Source: 66-474 sp051961995
Lineage (GTDB): Bacteria; Pseudomonadota; Gammaproteobacteria; Xanthomonadales; Rhodanobacteraceae
Assembly (NCBI GenBank): GCA_051961995.1
Contig: JBQCCR010000016.1
Coordinates: 1-18,919 of the forward strand
Reading direction: 5' to 3'
DNA length: 18,919 nt
Below are positions 12,053 through 18,919 of the stretch, one piece after another (within the stretch, counting starts at the first letter, position 1; every line of letters starts with the position of its first letter). The notes below the pieces were generated by a model, which saw only the letters and a list, made by a program, of their open reading frames with translations, made no database searches and was not told the origin of the DNA. Both the position numbers and the translations under genes were made by a program.

Positions 12053-14134
12053 TCAACCGGCCGCCAATCTGCGCGCATCCATCACATTGGATAACCCCGC
12101 GAGTTTGTCGAGCAGCGCCGCGAGTTCGCCGAAGTCGCGCAAGCGCAGGGTGAATCGCATGTTCACCTCGCCGCGGGACGGATCCACGCGGCTGCCGGAA
12201 GCGATGATGCGGACTCCGGCGTTGGCGATCGCATTGGTGATGTCACGATGCAGGTTCTTGCGGTCGTAGCCGGTCACCGCGATCTCGACGTCGTAGGCGC
12301 GCTCGCCGGTTTCGCCCCAGTGCACCTCGATCACGCGCTCGGGCGCCCGCGCGCGCAGGCGCGCGAGGCTGGCGCAATCCGCGCGGTGCACGGTGACGCC
12401 GCGGCCGCGGGTGATGAATCCCGCCACCGCATCGCCCGGCAGTGGCTGGCAGCAGCGCGCCAAAGTGGTGAGCAGATTGCCCACCCCCTGGATGGTCAGC
12501 GCACCGGGTTCACGTTTGGCCGGGCGTGCGGGTGTGCGCGCCAGCGCCACCGGCGGCACCTCGCTCTCAGTGAACGCGCGCGCCAGTTGTCCGCTGCTGA
12601 CCTCACCCAGGGCCAGTGCGATCAGCAGTTCCTCGTGCGATTTCTGCCCGAGTTTCGCGTGCAGTTTTTCGAGCGGGCGATCGCCCAGGGCAAGCCGCTT
12701 CAGCTCGCGCTCGAGGATCTGCCTGCCGGCGGCGACATTGGCCGCGTTGTCGGCGCGGCGGAACCACGCGCGCACCTTGCCGCGCGCGCTGCCGGTCTGC
12801 AGGAACCCCTGGTGGGGTGAGAGCCAGTCGCGGCTGGGCGCGGCCTCCTTGGCGGTGAGGATTTCGATTCGATCACCGCTCGCGGGTTGGTACGTCAGCG
12901 GCACGATGCGACCGTTGACCTTGGCGCCGCGGCAGCGATGCCCGACCATGCTGTGCACGTGGTAGGCGAAATCCAGCACGGTCGCGCCGCGCGGCAGATC
13001 GAACACCTCGCCCTTGGGCGTCAACAAGTAGACGCGTTCCTCGGCCAGCTCCGAGCGCAGGCCGCCCAGCAGCGCGGCATCGTCTTCGCCTTCGCGCGAT
13101 TCCAGCAGCTTGCGCATCCACGCCACGCGCGCCTGATAGGCGGCATCGGCATTGCCGCCCTCCTTGTAACGCCAGTGCGCGGCCACGCCCAGTTCCGCCG
13201 CCCGATGCATCTCGCGCGTGCGGATCTGCACTTCCAGCGTCTTGCCTTCCGGCCCGACCACCGCGGTGTGCAGCGAGCGGTAGTCATTGCCCTTCGGGCG
13301 GGCAATGTAGTCGTCGAATTCATCGGGCAGATTCGGCCACAGCGCGTGCGTCACGCCCAGCGCGGCATAGCAATCGCCCACGCTGCCGGTCAGTACGCGC
13401 AGCGCGCGGATGTCGTAGAGCTCGCCGAAATCCACGTGCTTGCGCTGCATCTTCTTCCAGATCGAATGGATGTGCTTGGGCCGGCCGGCGACCTCGGCTT
13501 CGATGCCCTCCTTTTTCAACGCATCGCCCAGCGCCTGCACGCAATGGGCGATGTAGGCCTCGCGGTCGGCGCGGCGCTCGTCCAGCAAGCCGGCAATGCG
13601 CCTGTAGATGTCCGGGTGCAGGTAACGGAAAGCCAGATCCTCCAGCTCCCATTTCAGTTGCCAGATACCCAGCCGGTTGGCGAGCGGTGCATGGATGTCG
13701 GCGGTGAGTTCGGCCAATGCACGACGTTCGCCTTCGGGCCAGCTGGCTGCCGCGCGCATACTCGCCAGTTGCCTTGCGAGCAGCAGGTACACCACGCGCA
13801 GATCGCGGATGATCGCGAGCAACAACCGGCGCAGGCCTTCCGCACGCGCACCGCGCTCCGCATGCAGCGCCCAGACGCGTTCGGCTTCGCGCTGTCCTTC
13901 GACCAGCCGCCGCACCGGTTCGGACACCCGCGCCGAACGCTCCGCCCAGTTTTCGGGCTGCGCCCGGGCCAGTGCATACCACCACGCCGCCGCGCGGGTG
14001 TCTTCGTCGCAACCGAGCTGTTCCAGCAGCTCGCAAGTCACTTCGGTGAGTGCCCGCACGTCCGCCGGCAGCTCGCCCGCGATGAGAGCCGCGGACGGGG
14101 CGGATGCTTGCGCTGGACGGGTGCAGGAAGTCAT
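12053..14134 (-). CDS. relA: (p)ppGpp synthetase I, RelA
   Basis: This protein is 693 aa from ATG 14134 (MTSCTRP...); a longer open frame upstream is not conserved-looking. RelA makes (p)ppGpp from ATP and GTP/GDP on stalled ribosomes in the stringent response. In order: a degenerate hydrolase-like domain (about 30-190) lacking the His-Asp pair; the synthetase domain (about 215-330) with RPKHIHSIWKKM, ELYDIRALRV, the EFDD motif (272-275) that marks monofunctional RelA rather than SpoT, and EVQIRTREMHRAAELGVAAHW; the TGS domain (367-428); a zinc-finger-like region with Cys561, Cys562 and Cys587; and a C-terminal ACT domain (613-690). Length fits the family. The Shine-Dalgarno sequence is poor. 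It is transcribed divergently from the small secreted protein gene. Confidence 0.96.
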   Translation of the reverse strand: MTSCTRPAQASAPSAALIAGELPADVRALTEVTCELLEQLGCDEDTRAAAWWYALARAQPENWAERSARVSEPVRRLVEGQREAERVWALHAERGARAEGLRRLLLAIIRDLRVVYLLLARQLASMRAAASWPEGERRALAELTADIHAPLANRLGIWQLKWELEDLAFRYLHPDIYRRIAGLLDERRADREAYIAHCVQALGDALKKEGIEAEVAGRPKHIHSIWKKMQRKHVDFGELYDIRALRVLTGSVGDCYAALGVTHALWPNLPDEFDDYIARPKGNDYRSLHTAVVGPEGKTLEVQIRTREMHRAAELGVAAHWRYKEGGNADAAYQARVAWMRKLLESREGEDDAALLGGLRSELAEERVYLLTPKGEVFDLPRGATVLDFAYHVHSMVGHRCRGAKVNGRIVPLTYQPASGDRIEILTAKEAAPSRDWLSPHQGFLQTGSARGKVRAWFRRADNAANVAAGRQILERELKRLALGDRPLEKLHAKLGQKSHEELLIALALGEVSSGQLARAFTESEVPPVALARTPARPAKREPGALTIQGVGNLLTTLARCCQPLPGDAVAGFITRGRGVTVHRADCASLARLRARAPERVIEVHWGETGERAYDVEIAVTGYDRKNLHRDITNAIANAGVRIIASGSRVDPSRGEVNMRFTLRLRDFGELAALLDKLAGLSNVMDARRLAAG

Positions 14135-14245
14135 GCAAAAAAGGGCTTGGCCGTTGAAGAAGATGCGGCCGGGAAAGCCTATTGAAAGGCGTTCAGTGTA
14201 ACCGTCGTGGCACAGCTTTCGGCCCTGTGAAGCAGCATATCCGGC

Positions 14246-14254
14246 TGCTATGAT
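14246..14254 (+). promoter_or_regulatory. extended -10 promoter, probably giving a leaderless mRNA
   Basis: TGC-TATGAT (TATGAT at 14249-14254) is an excellent extended -10 element. Transcription would start about 7 bp later, at or within 2 bp of the ATG at 14263. No Shine-Dalgarno sequence fits between them (CGCCACCC). Confidence 0.6.
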
Positions 14255-14262
14255 CGCCACCC

Positions 14263-14721
14263 ATGCGTACCCGAACCGTATTGCCCGCTGTTCTGAGCCT
14301 GCTGCTGGCCCTGCCGGCCTTTGCACAGCAGTTCTCCTCGCTCGAAGAGCGCATGCCCTCCGCCGATTTCAAGGCGGCCGGTCTGGACAAGCTCACCCCT
14401 GACGAACTGAAGTACCTGGACACCTGGCTGCAGGCGCACCAGCAGGTGAAAGTCGTCGGTCCCAGTGGGCAGCAGGTGTTCTATACCGACGCGGATCGCG
14501 AGAAATTCGAAACGCACCTGGTCGGCACCTTCAGCGGCTGGAGCGGAAGCACCGAGTTCACGCTCAACAACGGCCAGGTCTGGCGACAGGCCGAGTCGGG
14601 CTCGAGCACCTGCCCGGCCATCACCAACCCCAAGGTCACCATCAAGCCGATGATCCTCGGCAGTTGGCTGATGTACGTGCAGGGTTGCAACGACAGCGTG
14701 CGCGTGGAACGGGTGAAGTGA
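14263..14721 (+). CDS. small secreted protein (152 aa, conserved hypothetical)
   Basis: The signal peptide MRTRTVLPAVLSLLLALPAFA has a clear AFA-Q cleavage site near residue 21. The mature part begins QQFSSLEERMPSADFKAAGLDKLTPDELKYLDTWL, a helical segment with an ERM..DF..AGLDKL..EL pattern. A beta-rich domain follows with VGTFSGWSGSTEFTLNNGQVW (about 86-106). Two cysteines (about 117 and 142) may form a disulfide. I recognise the pattern from uncharacterised Xanthomonadales periplasmic proteins but know no function. The gene is transcribed divergently from relA and converges on hrpA. An extended -10 promoter sits right at its start. Confidence 0.88.
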   Translation: MRTRTVLPAVLSLLLALPAFAQQFSSLEERMPSADFKAAGLDKLTPDELKYLDTWLQAHQQVKVVGPSGQQVFYTDADREKFETHLVGTFSGWSGSTEFTLNNGQVWRQAESGSSTCPAITNPKVTIKPMILGSWLMYVQGCNDSVRVERVK

Positions 14722-14731
14722 GCCGGGAAAT

Positions 14732-14748
14732 CGGCAGCTTCGCTGCCG
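14732..14748 (+). terminator. 7-bp stem hairpin after the secreted protein gene
   Basis: CGGCAGC-TTC-GCTGCCG is a perfect hairpin 10 bp after the TGA. It is followed by GGAAAGAG, not by T residues. It probably works together with the inverted repeat that follows it to insulate two convergent genes. Confidence 0.45.
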
Positions 14749-14755
14749 GGAAAGA

Positions 14756-14797
14756 GTAAAGAGGAAAAGCCACGGCGCTCTCCTCTTGACCCTTTAC
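14756..14797. terminator. imperfect inverted repeat between convergent genes
   Basis: GTAAAGAGGA on the left and TCCTCT...CTTTAC on the right can pair imperfectly around a GC-rich centre. The right arm overlaps the TAA of hrpA (14794-14796). The position between two convergent genes suits a two-way terminator, but the stem is imperfect. Confidence 0.35.
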
Positions 14798-17700
14798 AGC
14801 TTGCGCAGCAAGCGGCTTGAGCCTTCCCGCCTGGCCATCTCCACCGCTTTTGACAATCGCTTCGGCGATACCGCCTGAGCGGTGCCGAGTTCCTGCGCGA
14901 ACTGCGAGACGCGCCATTCCTCGATCAACCAGCGCAGCGCGTCCAACGCATCATCGTCGGAAGCACCGCTCGCGTTCGCCGCCAGCCATTCACGCCAGTA
15001 CGGCAGGACCTGCAGCAATCGCGATTGGTCGCGCGCCGGATCCTGGCGCAGTTTCTCGGCGCGCAAACGCATGGCGCGCAGGTAGCGCGGGAATTGCGCG
15101 AGCCGCGACAACGGCAGCTCGCGCAGGAATCCGGGCGCGAGCAATGCGTTCAGCTGCTCGCGCAGATCGTCGTAGCTGGCTCGCGCGAAGCCGATCAGCG
15201 GCGGTTCCAGCCACGGCCGCAGCTCAGCCTGCGCAGCGATCACCGGCTCGGCCAACTGCAGCCGTGCCACCGCCGCCGGGAACAGTTCGCGCGCAAGTTT
15301 TTCGCGCAGGCTCTCGAACGCAGCGCGATCGCGCACGTCCAGATCGCTCCGCCCCAGCAGATCGTTGAATCCACCCTCGACAAGATCCGCACGCAGCGCG
15401 TCAATGCTGTCCAGCGGTGCGTACTGGAGGGCGACGGCGCGATGGATCGGCAACTGCCGGCGCGCGCGCTTGAGTTCGGACGCCAGCGACAGGGCCAGCA
15501 ATCGCCGTACGCCTCGCGGATGCGCGGCATCCGCATCTTGCGCATGCTCGAACACGCGCAGCGCGACCGCCGAACCCAGGTCCACCAGTGCCGGATAGGC
15601 GACGAGATTGCCCTTCGAGCGCACGCTGCGCGGAATGGTTTCGAAATCCCAAGCCTGCACGTCCTCGCGCGCCAGTTCCGCGTCGGCCCTCTGCGCGAAC
15701 GCATCGCGTGCACGCGCCTGCCATTCGCCGCGCAGGAGTTCCAGTTCGCGGCCTTCGGCGAGTTGCCTGCCGCGCTCATCGTGCACCACGAAACGCATGC
15801 GCAGGTGGGCCGGCAATTCGATGTTCGCGAAATCGTCCGCCGCAATCGGCGCGCCGGTTGCACGGGTGAGAAACGCGGCAAGCGCCTGCGCGAGTGGTTC
15901 GTCTCGCGCGGATTCGGCTTCCACGAAGGCGCGCGCGAAATCCGGCGCCGGCACGTAATTGCGCCGCCGCGCTTTCGGCAGGCCGCGGATCAGCGTGGCG
16001 ACTTTCTCGGCCAGCATGCCCGGCACCAGCCATTCGCAACGCGCGGCGGAAATCGCGTTCAACAACGCCAGTGGCACGTGCAGGCTGACGCCGTCGGCCG
16101 GATCACCGGGCGCGAAGCGGTACTCCAGCCGCAATTTCTGTTGCGCGACCTGCAGCGACGGCGGAAACGCCTGCGCGTCCGGCCCCGTTGAACCGGTGAG
16201 GATGTCCTCCAGCGACCAGCGCAACGCGGCGCGCTGTGTCGGCGGAGCCTTGCCGAACCAGGCATCCAGCGCGGCCGCGCTCGCGACATCGGGCGGCAGC
16301 TTGCCGGTGAAGAACGCCGCGCGCTCCTCGTCCGACTTCAGCAAATCGAGGCGGCGCTGCTGCGATTCGATTTCCTGCGCTTCGCGCAACACGCGTGCAT
16401 TGGCGCGCACGAAATCCGCCCGCACATCCAGTTCGCAGCGCACCAGCGCTTCGCGCAGGAAGATTGCGTGCGCCAGCCCGGGATCCTGCTTCGCGAAGGT
16501 GACGGTGCGGCGTTCGACGAGCGTCAATCCGAACAGCGTGACCTGCTCGTGCGCGATCACCGCCCCGCGCGCACGCGACCAGTGCGGATCCTGCCAGGTC
16601 TTGCGCACCAGATGCGCCGCCTGCCGCTCGATCCAGCGTGGCTCCACGCGCGCGCAGTGCATCGCGTATACACGGCCGTTCAAGTCCACGATTTGTGCGG
16701 CGAACGGCCATTGCGGTCCGGCCTTCGCCAGCGCGGAACCGGGGAAGATACGGAACCTGCGCTCGCGCGTGCCGCGGTAATCGCCGCGCTCGTCCTTGCG
16801 CGCGACATTGGTGGGCAGGCCGGCGAGCAGGGCGAGATGGATGGACTCGTAAAGCTGGGGCGAAATGGGGTCGGGTTCATTTGTAGTCAGCGGATCGCGC
16901 TCTTTCCCAGGTCGTGCGGAAAAACGGGCCTGACCCCATTTCCCCGTCTCCCGCTCCACCAGCAGCAACTGCCTGTGCAACTCCCGCCACTCGCGCATGC
17001 GTAAATAGGAGAGGAAATGCCGCGCGCACCAGTCGCGCAGTTTCGACTGGGTCAGTTCCTCGTGCGCGGTGCGGTAGGCATTCCACAAATTCAGGATGCC
17101 GATGAAATCGGATTTCGGATCGGCAAATTCGGCGTGCGCGGCATCGGCCTCGCCGCGCTTGTCGGCCGGGCGCTCGCGCGGATCCTGCAACCCCAGGAAG
17201 GCCACGATCGGCAGCACCTGTTCGAACACGTGTAGCCGGCGCGCCTCCACCAGCATGCGCGCCAGTTGCACGTCTATGGGAATGCGCGCAAGGTCGCGGC
17301 CGACCCGCGTCAGCCCGCGTGACCCATCCACCGCGCCGATTTCGGCCAGCCGCCGCCAGCCGTCGGCGATCGCACGCGACTCGGGCGGCTCGATGAAGGG
17401 GAAACGTTCGACTTCGCCCAGGCCGATCGAGAGCATGGTCAGGATCACGTTCGCCAGCGCCGACCGCTTGATCTCCGGATCGGTGTAGCGCGGGCGCGAT
17501 GCGTAATCGCTCTCGTCGTACAGGCGCACGCAGATACCAGGGCCCACGCGCCCGGAGCGGCCGGCGCGCTGGTCGGCGCCCGCCTGCGAGACCGGTTCGA
17601 CGTGCAGCCGCTCGATCTGGCTGCGCTGCGAATAGCGCTTCACCCGCGCGGTGCCGCTGTCCACCACATAGCGGATGCGCGGCACCGTCAGTGATGTCTC

Positions 17701-18561
17701 GGCAATGTTGGTCGCCAGCACGATCCGCCGCGCCGCGCCCGGCTTGAACACGCGATCCTGTTCGCCCGTCGAGAGACGCGCGTACAGCGGCAACACTTCG
17801 GTGTGGCGGTAATTGCGGCGGTTCAGCGCCAGGTGCAGATCGCGGATTTCACGTTCGCCGGGCAGGAACACCAGCGCGTCGCCGCGCGGATCCTCCCGCG
17901 TCAGATCGTCCAGCGCGGCGATGATCTGCTCGGACAAGGCTTCGTCGCGCTGCGGCGCGCGCCAGCGCACTTCCACCGGGAACGCGCGGCCTTCGACTTC
18001 CAGCACCGGCGCGCGTTCGAAATGCGCCGCAAAACGCGCGGTGTCTATCGTGGCCGAGGTCACGATCAGCTTCAGGTCACGGCGCTTGCGCAGCAGCGCC
18101 TTCAGATAGCCGAGCAGAAAATCGATGTTGAGGCTGCGCTCGTGCGCCTCGTCGAGGATGATCGTGTCGTAGGCCGACAGCATCCGGTCGCGCGTGATCT
18201 CGGCGAGCAGAATGCCGTCGGTCATGAACTTCACCAGCGTGTGCTCGCCGACCTGCTCGCTGAAACGCACCTGGAAACCGACTTTGCCGCCGACCTCGGT
18301 CCCGAGTTCCGCGGCCACCCGGCGCGCCATCGCGCGCGCAGCCAATCGCCGTGGCTGGGTGCAGCCGATCATCCCGTGCACGCCGCGCCCGGCGGCGAGG
18401 CACAGCTTCGGCAATTGCGTGGTCTTGCCGGAACCCGTTTCGCCGGCGATCACCAGCACCTGCCGCGTGCGGATCAGCTCGACGATCTCGTCCGCGCGCT
18501 GCGCAATCGGCAGCGATTCGTCAATGTGAAATGGGGTCAGGTTCATTTTTTCTTCGGGCAT
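14794..18561 (-). CDS. hrpA: ATP-dependent RNA helicase HrpA (with two REPIN-like insertions)
   Basis: This DEAH-box helicase is 1255 aa from ATG 18561. HrpA acts on RNA and collided ribosomes. Motifs are GETGSGKT (40-47), DEAH (137-140), TSAT (168-171), ETSLTVP and QRAGRSGRVG. HA2 and OB-fold regions and the long HrpA-specific C-terminal region (DUF3418) follow. The start at 18561 is chosen because GGAAGG lies 7 nt upstream. Both lie inside a REPIN-like repeat (18529-18606). Usual HrpA proteins have about 75-80 more residues before the DESLPIA-like block, so the N-terminal region is missing or replaced. A second repeat (16863-16941) is read in frame as about 27 extra residues (near 540-566). 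The helicase core is intact, so the protein is probably functional. Confidence 0.94.
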   Translation of the reverse strand: MPEEKMNLTPFHIDESLPIAQRADEIVELIRTRQVLVIAGETGSGKTTQLPKLCLAAGRGVHGMIGCTQPRRLAARAMARRVAAELGTEVGGKVGFQVRFSEQVGEHTLVKFMTDGILLAEITRDRMLSAYDTIILDEAHERSLNIDFLLGYLKALLRKRRDLKLIVTSATIDTARFAAHFERAPVLEVEGRAFPVEVRWRAPQRDEALSEQIIAALDDLTREDPRGDALVFLPGEREIRDLHLALNRRNYRHTEVLPLYARLSTGEQDRVFKPGAARRIVLATNIAETSLTVPRIRYVVDSGTARVKRYSQRSQIERLHVEPVSQAGADQRAGRSGRVGPGICVRLYDESDYASRPRYTDPEIKRSALANVILTMLSIGLGEVERFPFIEPPESRAIADGWRRLAEIGAVDGSRGLTRVGRDLARIPIDVQLARMLVEARRLHVFEQVLPIVAFLGLQDPRERPADKRGEADAAHAEFADPKSDFIGILNLWNAYRTAHEELTQSKLRDWCARHFLSYLRMREWRELHRQLLLVERETGKWGQARFSARPGKERDPLTTNEPDPISPQLYESIHLALLAGLPTNVARKDERGDYRGTRERRFRIFPGSALAKAGPQWPFAAQIVDLNGRVYAMHCARVEPRWIERQAAHLVRKTWQDPHWSRARGAVIAHEQVTLFGLTLVERRTVTFAKQDPGLAHAIFLREALVRCELDVRADFVRANARVLREAQEIESQQRRLDLLKSDEERAAFFTGKLPPDVASAAALDAWFGKAPPTQRAALRWSLEDILTGSTGPDAQAFPPSLQVAQQKLRLEYRFAPGDPADGVSLHVPLALLNAISAARCEWLVPGMLAEKVATLIRGLPKARRRNYVPAPDFARAFVEAESARDEPLAQALAAFLTRATGAPIAADDFANIELPAHLRMRFVVHDERGRQLAEGRELELLRGEWQARARDAFAQRADAELAREDVQAWDFETIPRSVRSKGNLVAYPALVDLGSAVALRVFEHAQDADAAHPRGVRRLLALSLASELKRARRQLPIHRAVALQYAPLDSIDALRADLVEGGFNDLLGRSDLDVRDRAAFESLREKLARELFPAAVARLQLAEPVIAAQAELRPWLEPPLIGFARASYDDLREQLNALLAPGFLRELPLSRLAQFPRYLRAMRLRAEKLRQDPARDQSRLLQVLPYWREWLAANASGASDDDALDALRWLIEEWRVSQFAQELGTAQAVSPKRLSKAVEMARREGSSRLLRKL
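16863..16941. repeat. REPIN-like inverted repeat inside hrpA
   Basis: The left arm AAATGGGGTCGGGTTCATTT (16863-16882) and the inverted right arm ending GGCCTGACCCCATTT (16920-16941) flank a 37-bp centre. Outer parts pair as AAATGGGGTC/GACCCCATTT. The arms match the repeat at the hrpA 5' end apart from the inner part of the right arm, which differs. On the hrpA strand it is read in frame without a stop. Confidence 0.75.
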
Positions 18562-18643
18562 CACGACACCTTCCATTGCGCCCAAAAAATGAACCTGACC
18601 CCGTTTCGGAAGCCGCACGCGCGGCAACGGCTTCGGGCGTCAT
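18521..18643 (-). pseudogene. possible remnant of the original hrpA 5' end (40 codons, frameshifted)
   Basis: ATG 18643 has a fair Shine-Dalgarno sequence (CAGGG, 6 nt spacing). It opens a frame, MTPEAVAARAASE..., that enters the REPIN-like repeat in a different frame from hrpA and stops at TGA 18521-18523, 40 codons later. It may be the original hrpA start cut off by the insertion, or a small leader peptide. It overlaps the present hrpA start. Confidence 0.35.
18529..18606. repeat. REPIN-like inverted repeat at the hrpA 5' end
   Basis: Two 23-bp arms, AAATGGGGTCAGGTTCATTT plus three T (18529-18551) and its inverted copy (18584-18606), match at 22 of 23 positions and enclose a 32-bp centre. 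This two-arm plan is that of REPINs, short elements mobilised by REP-associated tyrosine transposases (RAYTs) encoded elsewhere. No transposase gene is in the window. Confidence 0.8.
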
Positions 18644-18703
18644 CGGCGCCCTGCGTGGACGATTCATCCGCAGATGATAAGCGGGCCCGGTGCAGGAGCG
18701 CGC

Positions 18704-18919
18704 CTACGCTCCGACGCCCGCTGCTGCCACGATCACCCACACCACGAATGCGGCCAATGCAACCACGCCGAACGCGCGCCGCAATGACGCGAACCGCAGC
18801 GGCGCCATGGGCGCGAGCGGCTTGCGCCCGTGCAGCATCGGCCCGACCAGGTTCTCGTCCCTGCCGATCCAGTAAGCCAGCACCACCGCGATGTGGATGC
18901 CGATCAGGATCAGCAGCAC
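18704..18919 (-). CDS. cytochrome b561-type membrane protein, C-terminal part (partial)
   Basis: The frame runs off the right edge; 72 codons including the TAG stop are visible. LLILIGIHIAVVLAYW is a membrane helix with a His that could ligate haem. It is followed by GRDENLVGPMLHGRKPL, a pattern typical of the C-terminal end of cytochrome b/b6-domain (b561, hydrogenase b-type) proteins, and a last helix (VVALAAFVVWVIVAAAG). Such proteins carry electrons in the inner membrane. The N-terminal helices and the redox partner lie outside the window. It is co-directional with hrpA, which starts about 60-140 bp downstream. Confidence 0.78.
   Translation of the reverse strand: MLLILIGIHIAVVLAYWIGRDENLVGPMLHGRKPLAPMAPLRFASLRRAFGVVALAAFVVWVIVAAAGVGA

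Noticed and set aside
12887..14185. Long + strand open frame of 432 codons
   Set aside because: It is antisense to relA and its product is low in recognisable domains; the relA motifs are all intact.
15025..16191. Long + strand open frame of 388 codons
   Set aside because: It is antisense to the C-terminal part of hrpA; a composition artefact of high GC.
1..18919. tRNA, rRNA, riboswitch or transposase genes
   Set aside because: No cloverleaf, rRNA-like stretch, known riboswitch core or transposase motif was recognised by eye on either strand; a covariance search was not possible.

Overview
The window looks like chromosomal DNA of a high-GC gammaproteobacterium, most likely of the order Xanthomonadales (Lysobacterales, for example Rhodanobacteraceae or Xanthomonadaceae). 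This is inferred from the relA/mrcB/hrpA gene styles, the long attC sites of the type seen in Xanthomonas-like chromosomal integrons, and REP-like repeats. No species can be named from the sequence alone.

Region 1 (1-3878) is the distal part of a sedentary chromosomal integron. Nine attC recombination sites separate eight complete gene cassettes, all in + orientation. The tail of a ninth cassette lies at the left edge. The integrase gene and attI must lie to the left, outside the window. Cassette products are an RraB-family RNase E inhibitor-like protein, a hypothetical soluble protein, three small membrane proteins, a secreted Cys-containing protein, a probable DUF6572-type protein and a Sbal_3080-type lipoprotein. 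Most attC sites are about 90 bp and nearly identical. One is shortened to 58 bp, one has lost 4 bp, one has a mutated core triplet, and the last belongs to another attC subtype and seems to close the array. Region 3879-4153 is a transition zone with at most one doubtful small ORF.

Region 2 (4154-5086, + strand) holds a pyrimidine-dimer DNA glycosylase (T4 endonuclease V-like family) followed at once by a DUF202/YidH-type membrane protein.

Region 3 (5120-11838, - strand) is a run of envelope genes. Read in the direction of transcription they are a membrane-anchored TPR protein, an atypical SDR/NAD-binding protein, a family 2 glycosyltransferase, the bifunctional peptidoglycan synthase PBP1b (mrcB) and a TPR lipoprotein. 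The lipoprotein's place right after mrcB suggests an LpoP-like activator of PBP1b.

Region 4 (12053-18919) carries relA (- strand), a small secreted protein read in the opposite direction from a probable leaderless extended -10 promoter, a very long hrpA RNA helicase gene (- strand), and the 3' end of a cytochrome b561-type gene at the right edge. hrpA contains two REPIN-like inverted repeats. One lies at its 5' end, where it appears to supply the Shine-Dalgarno sequence and start codon. The other is an in-frame insertion within the protein.

The most interesting material is the integron cassette array with its decaying attC sites, the two REPIN-like elements in hrpA, and the mrcB-lipoprotein pair.
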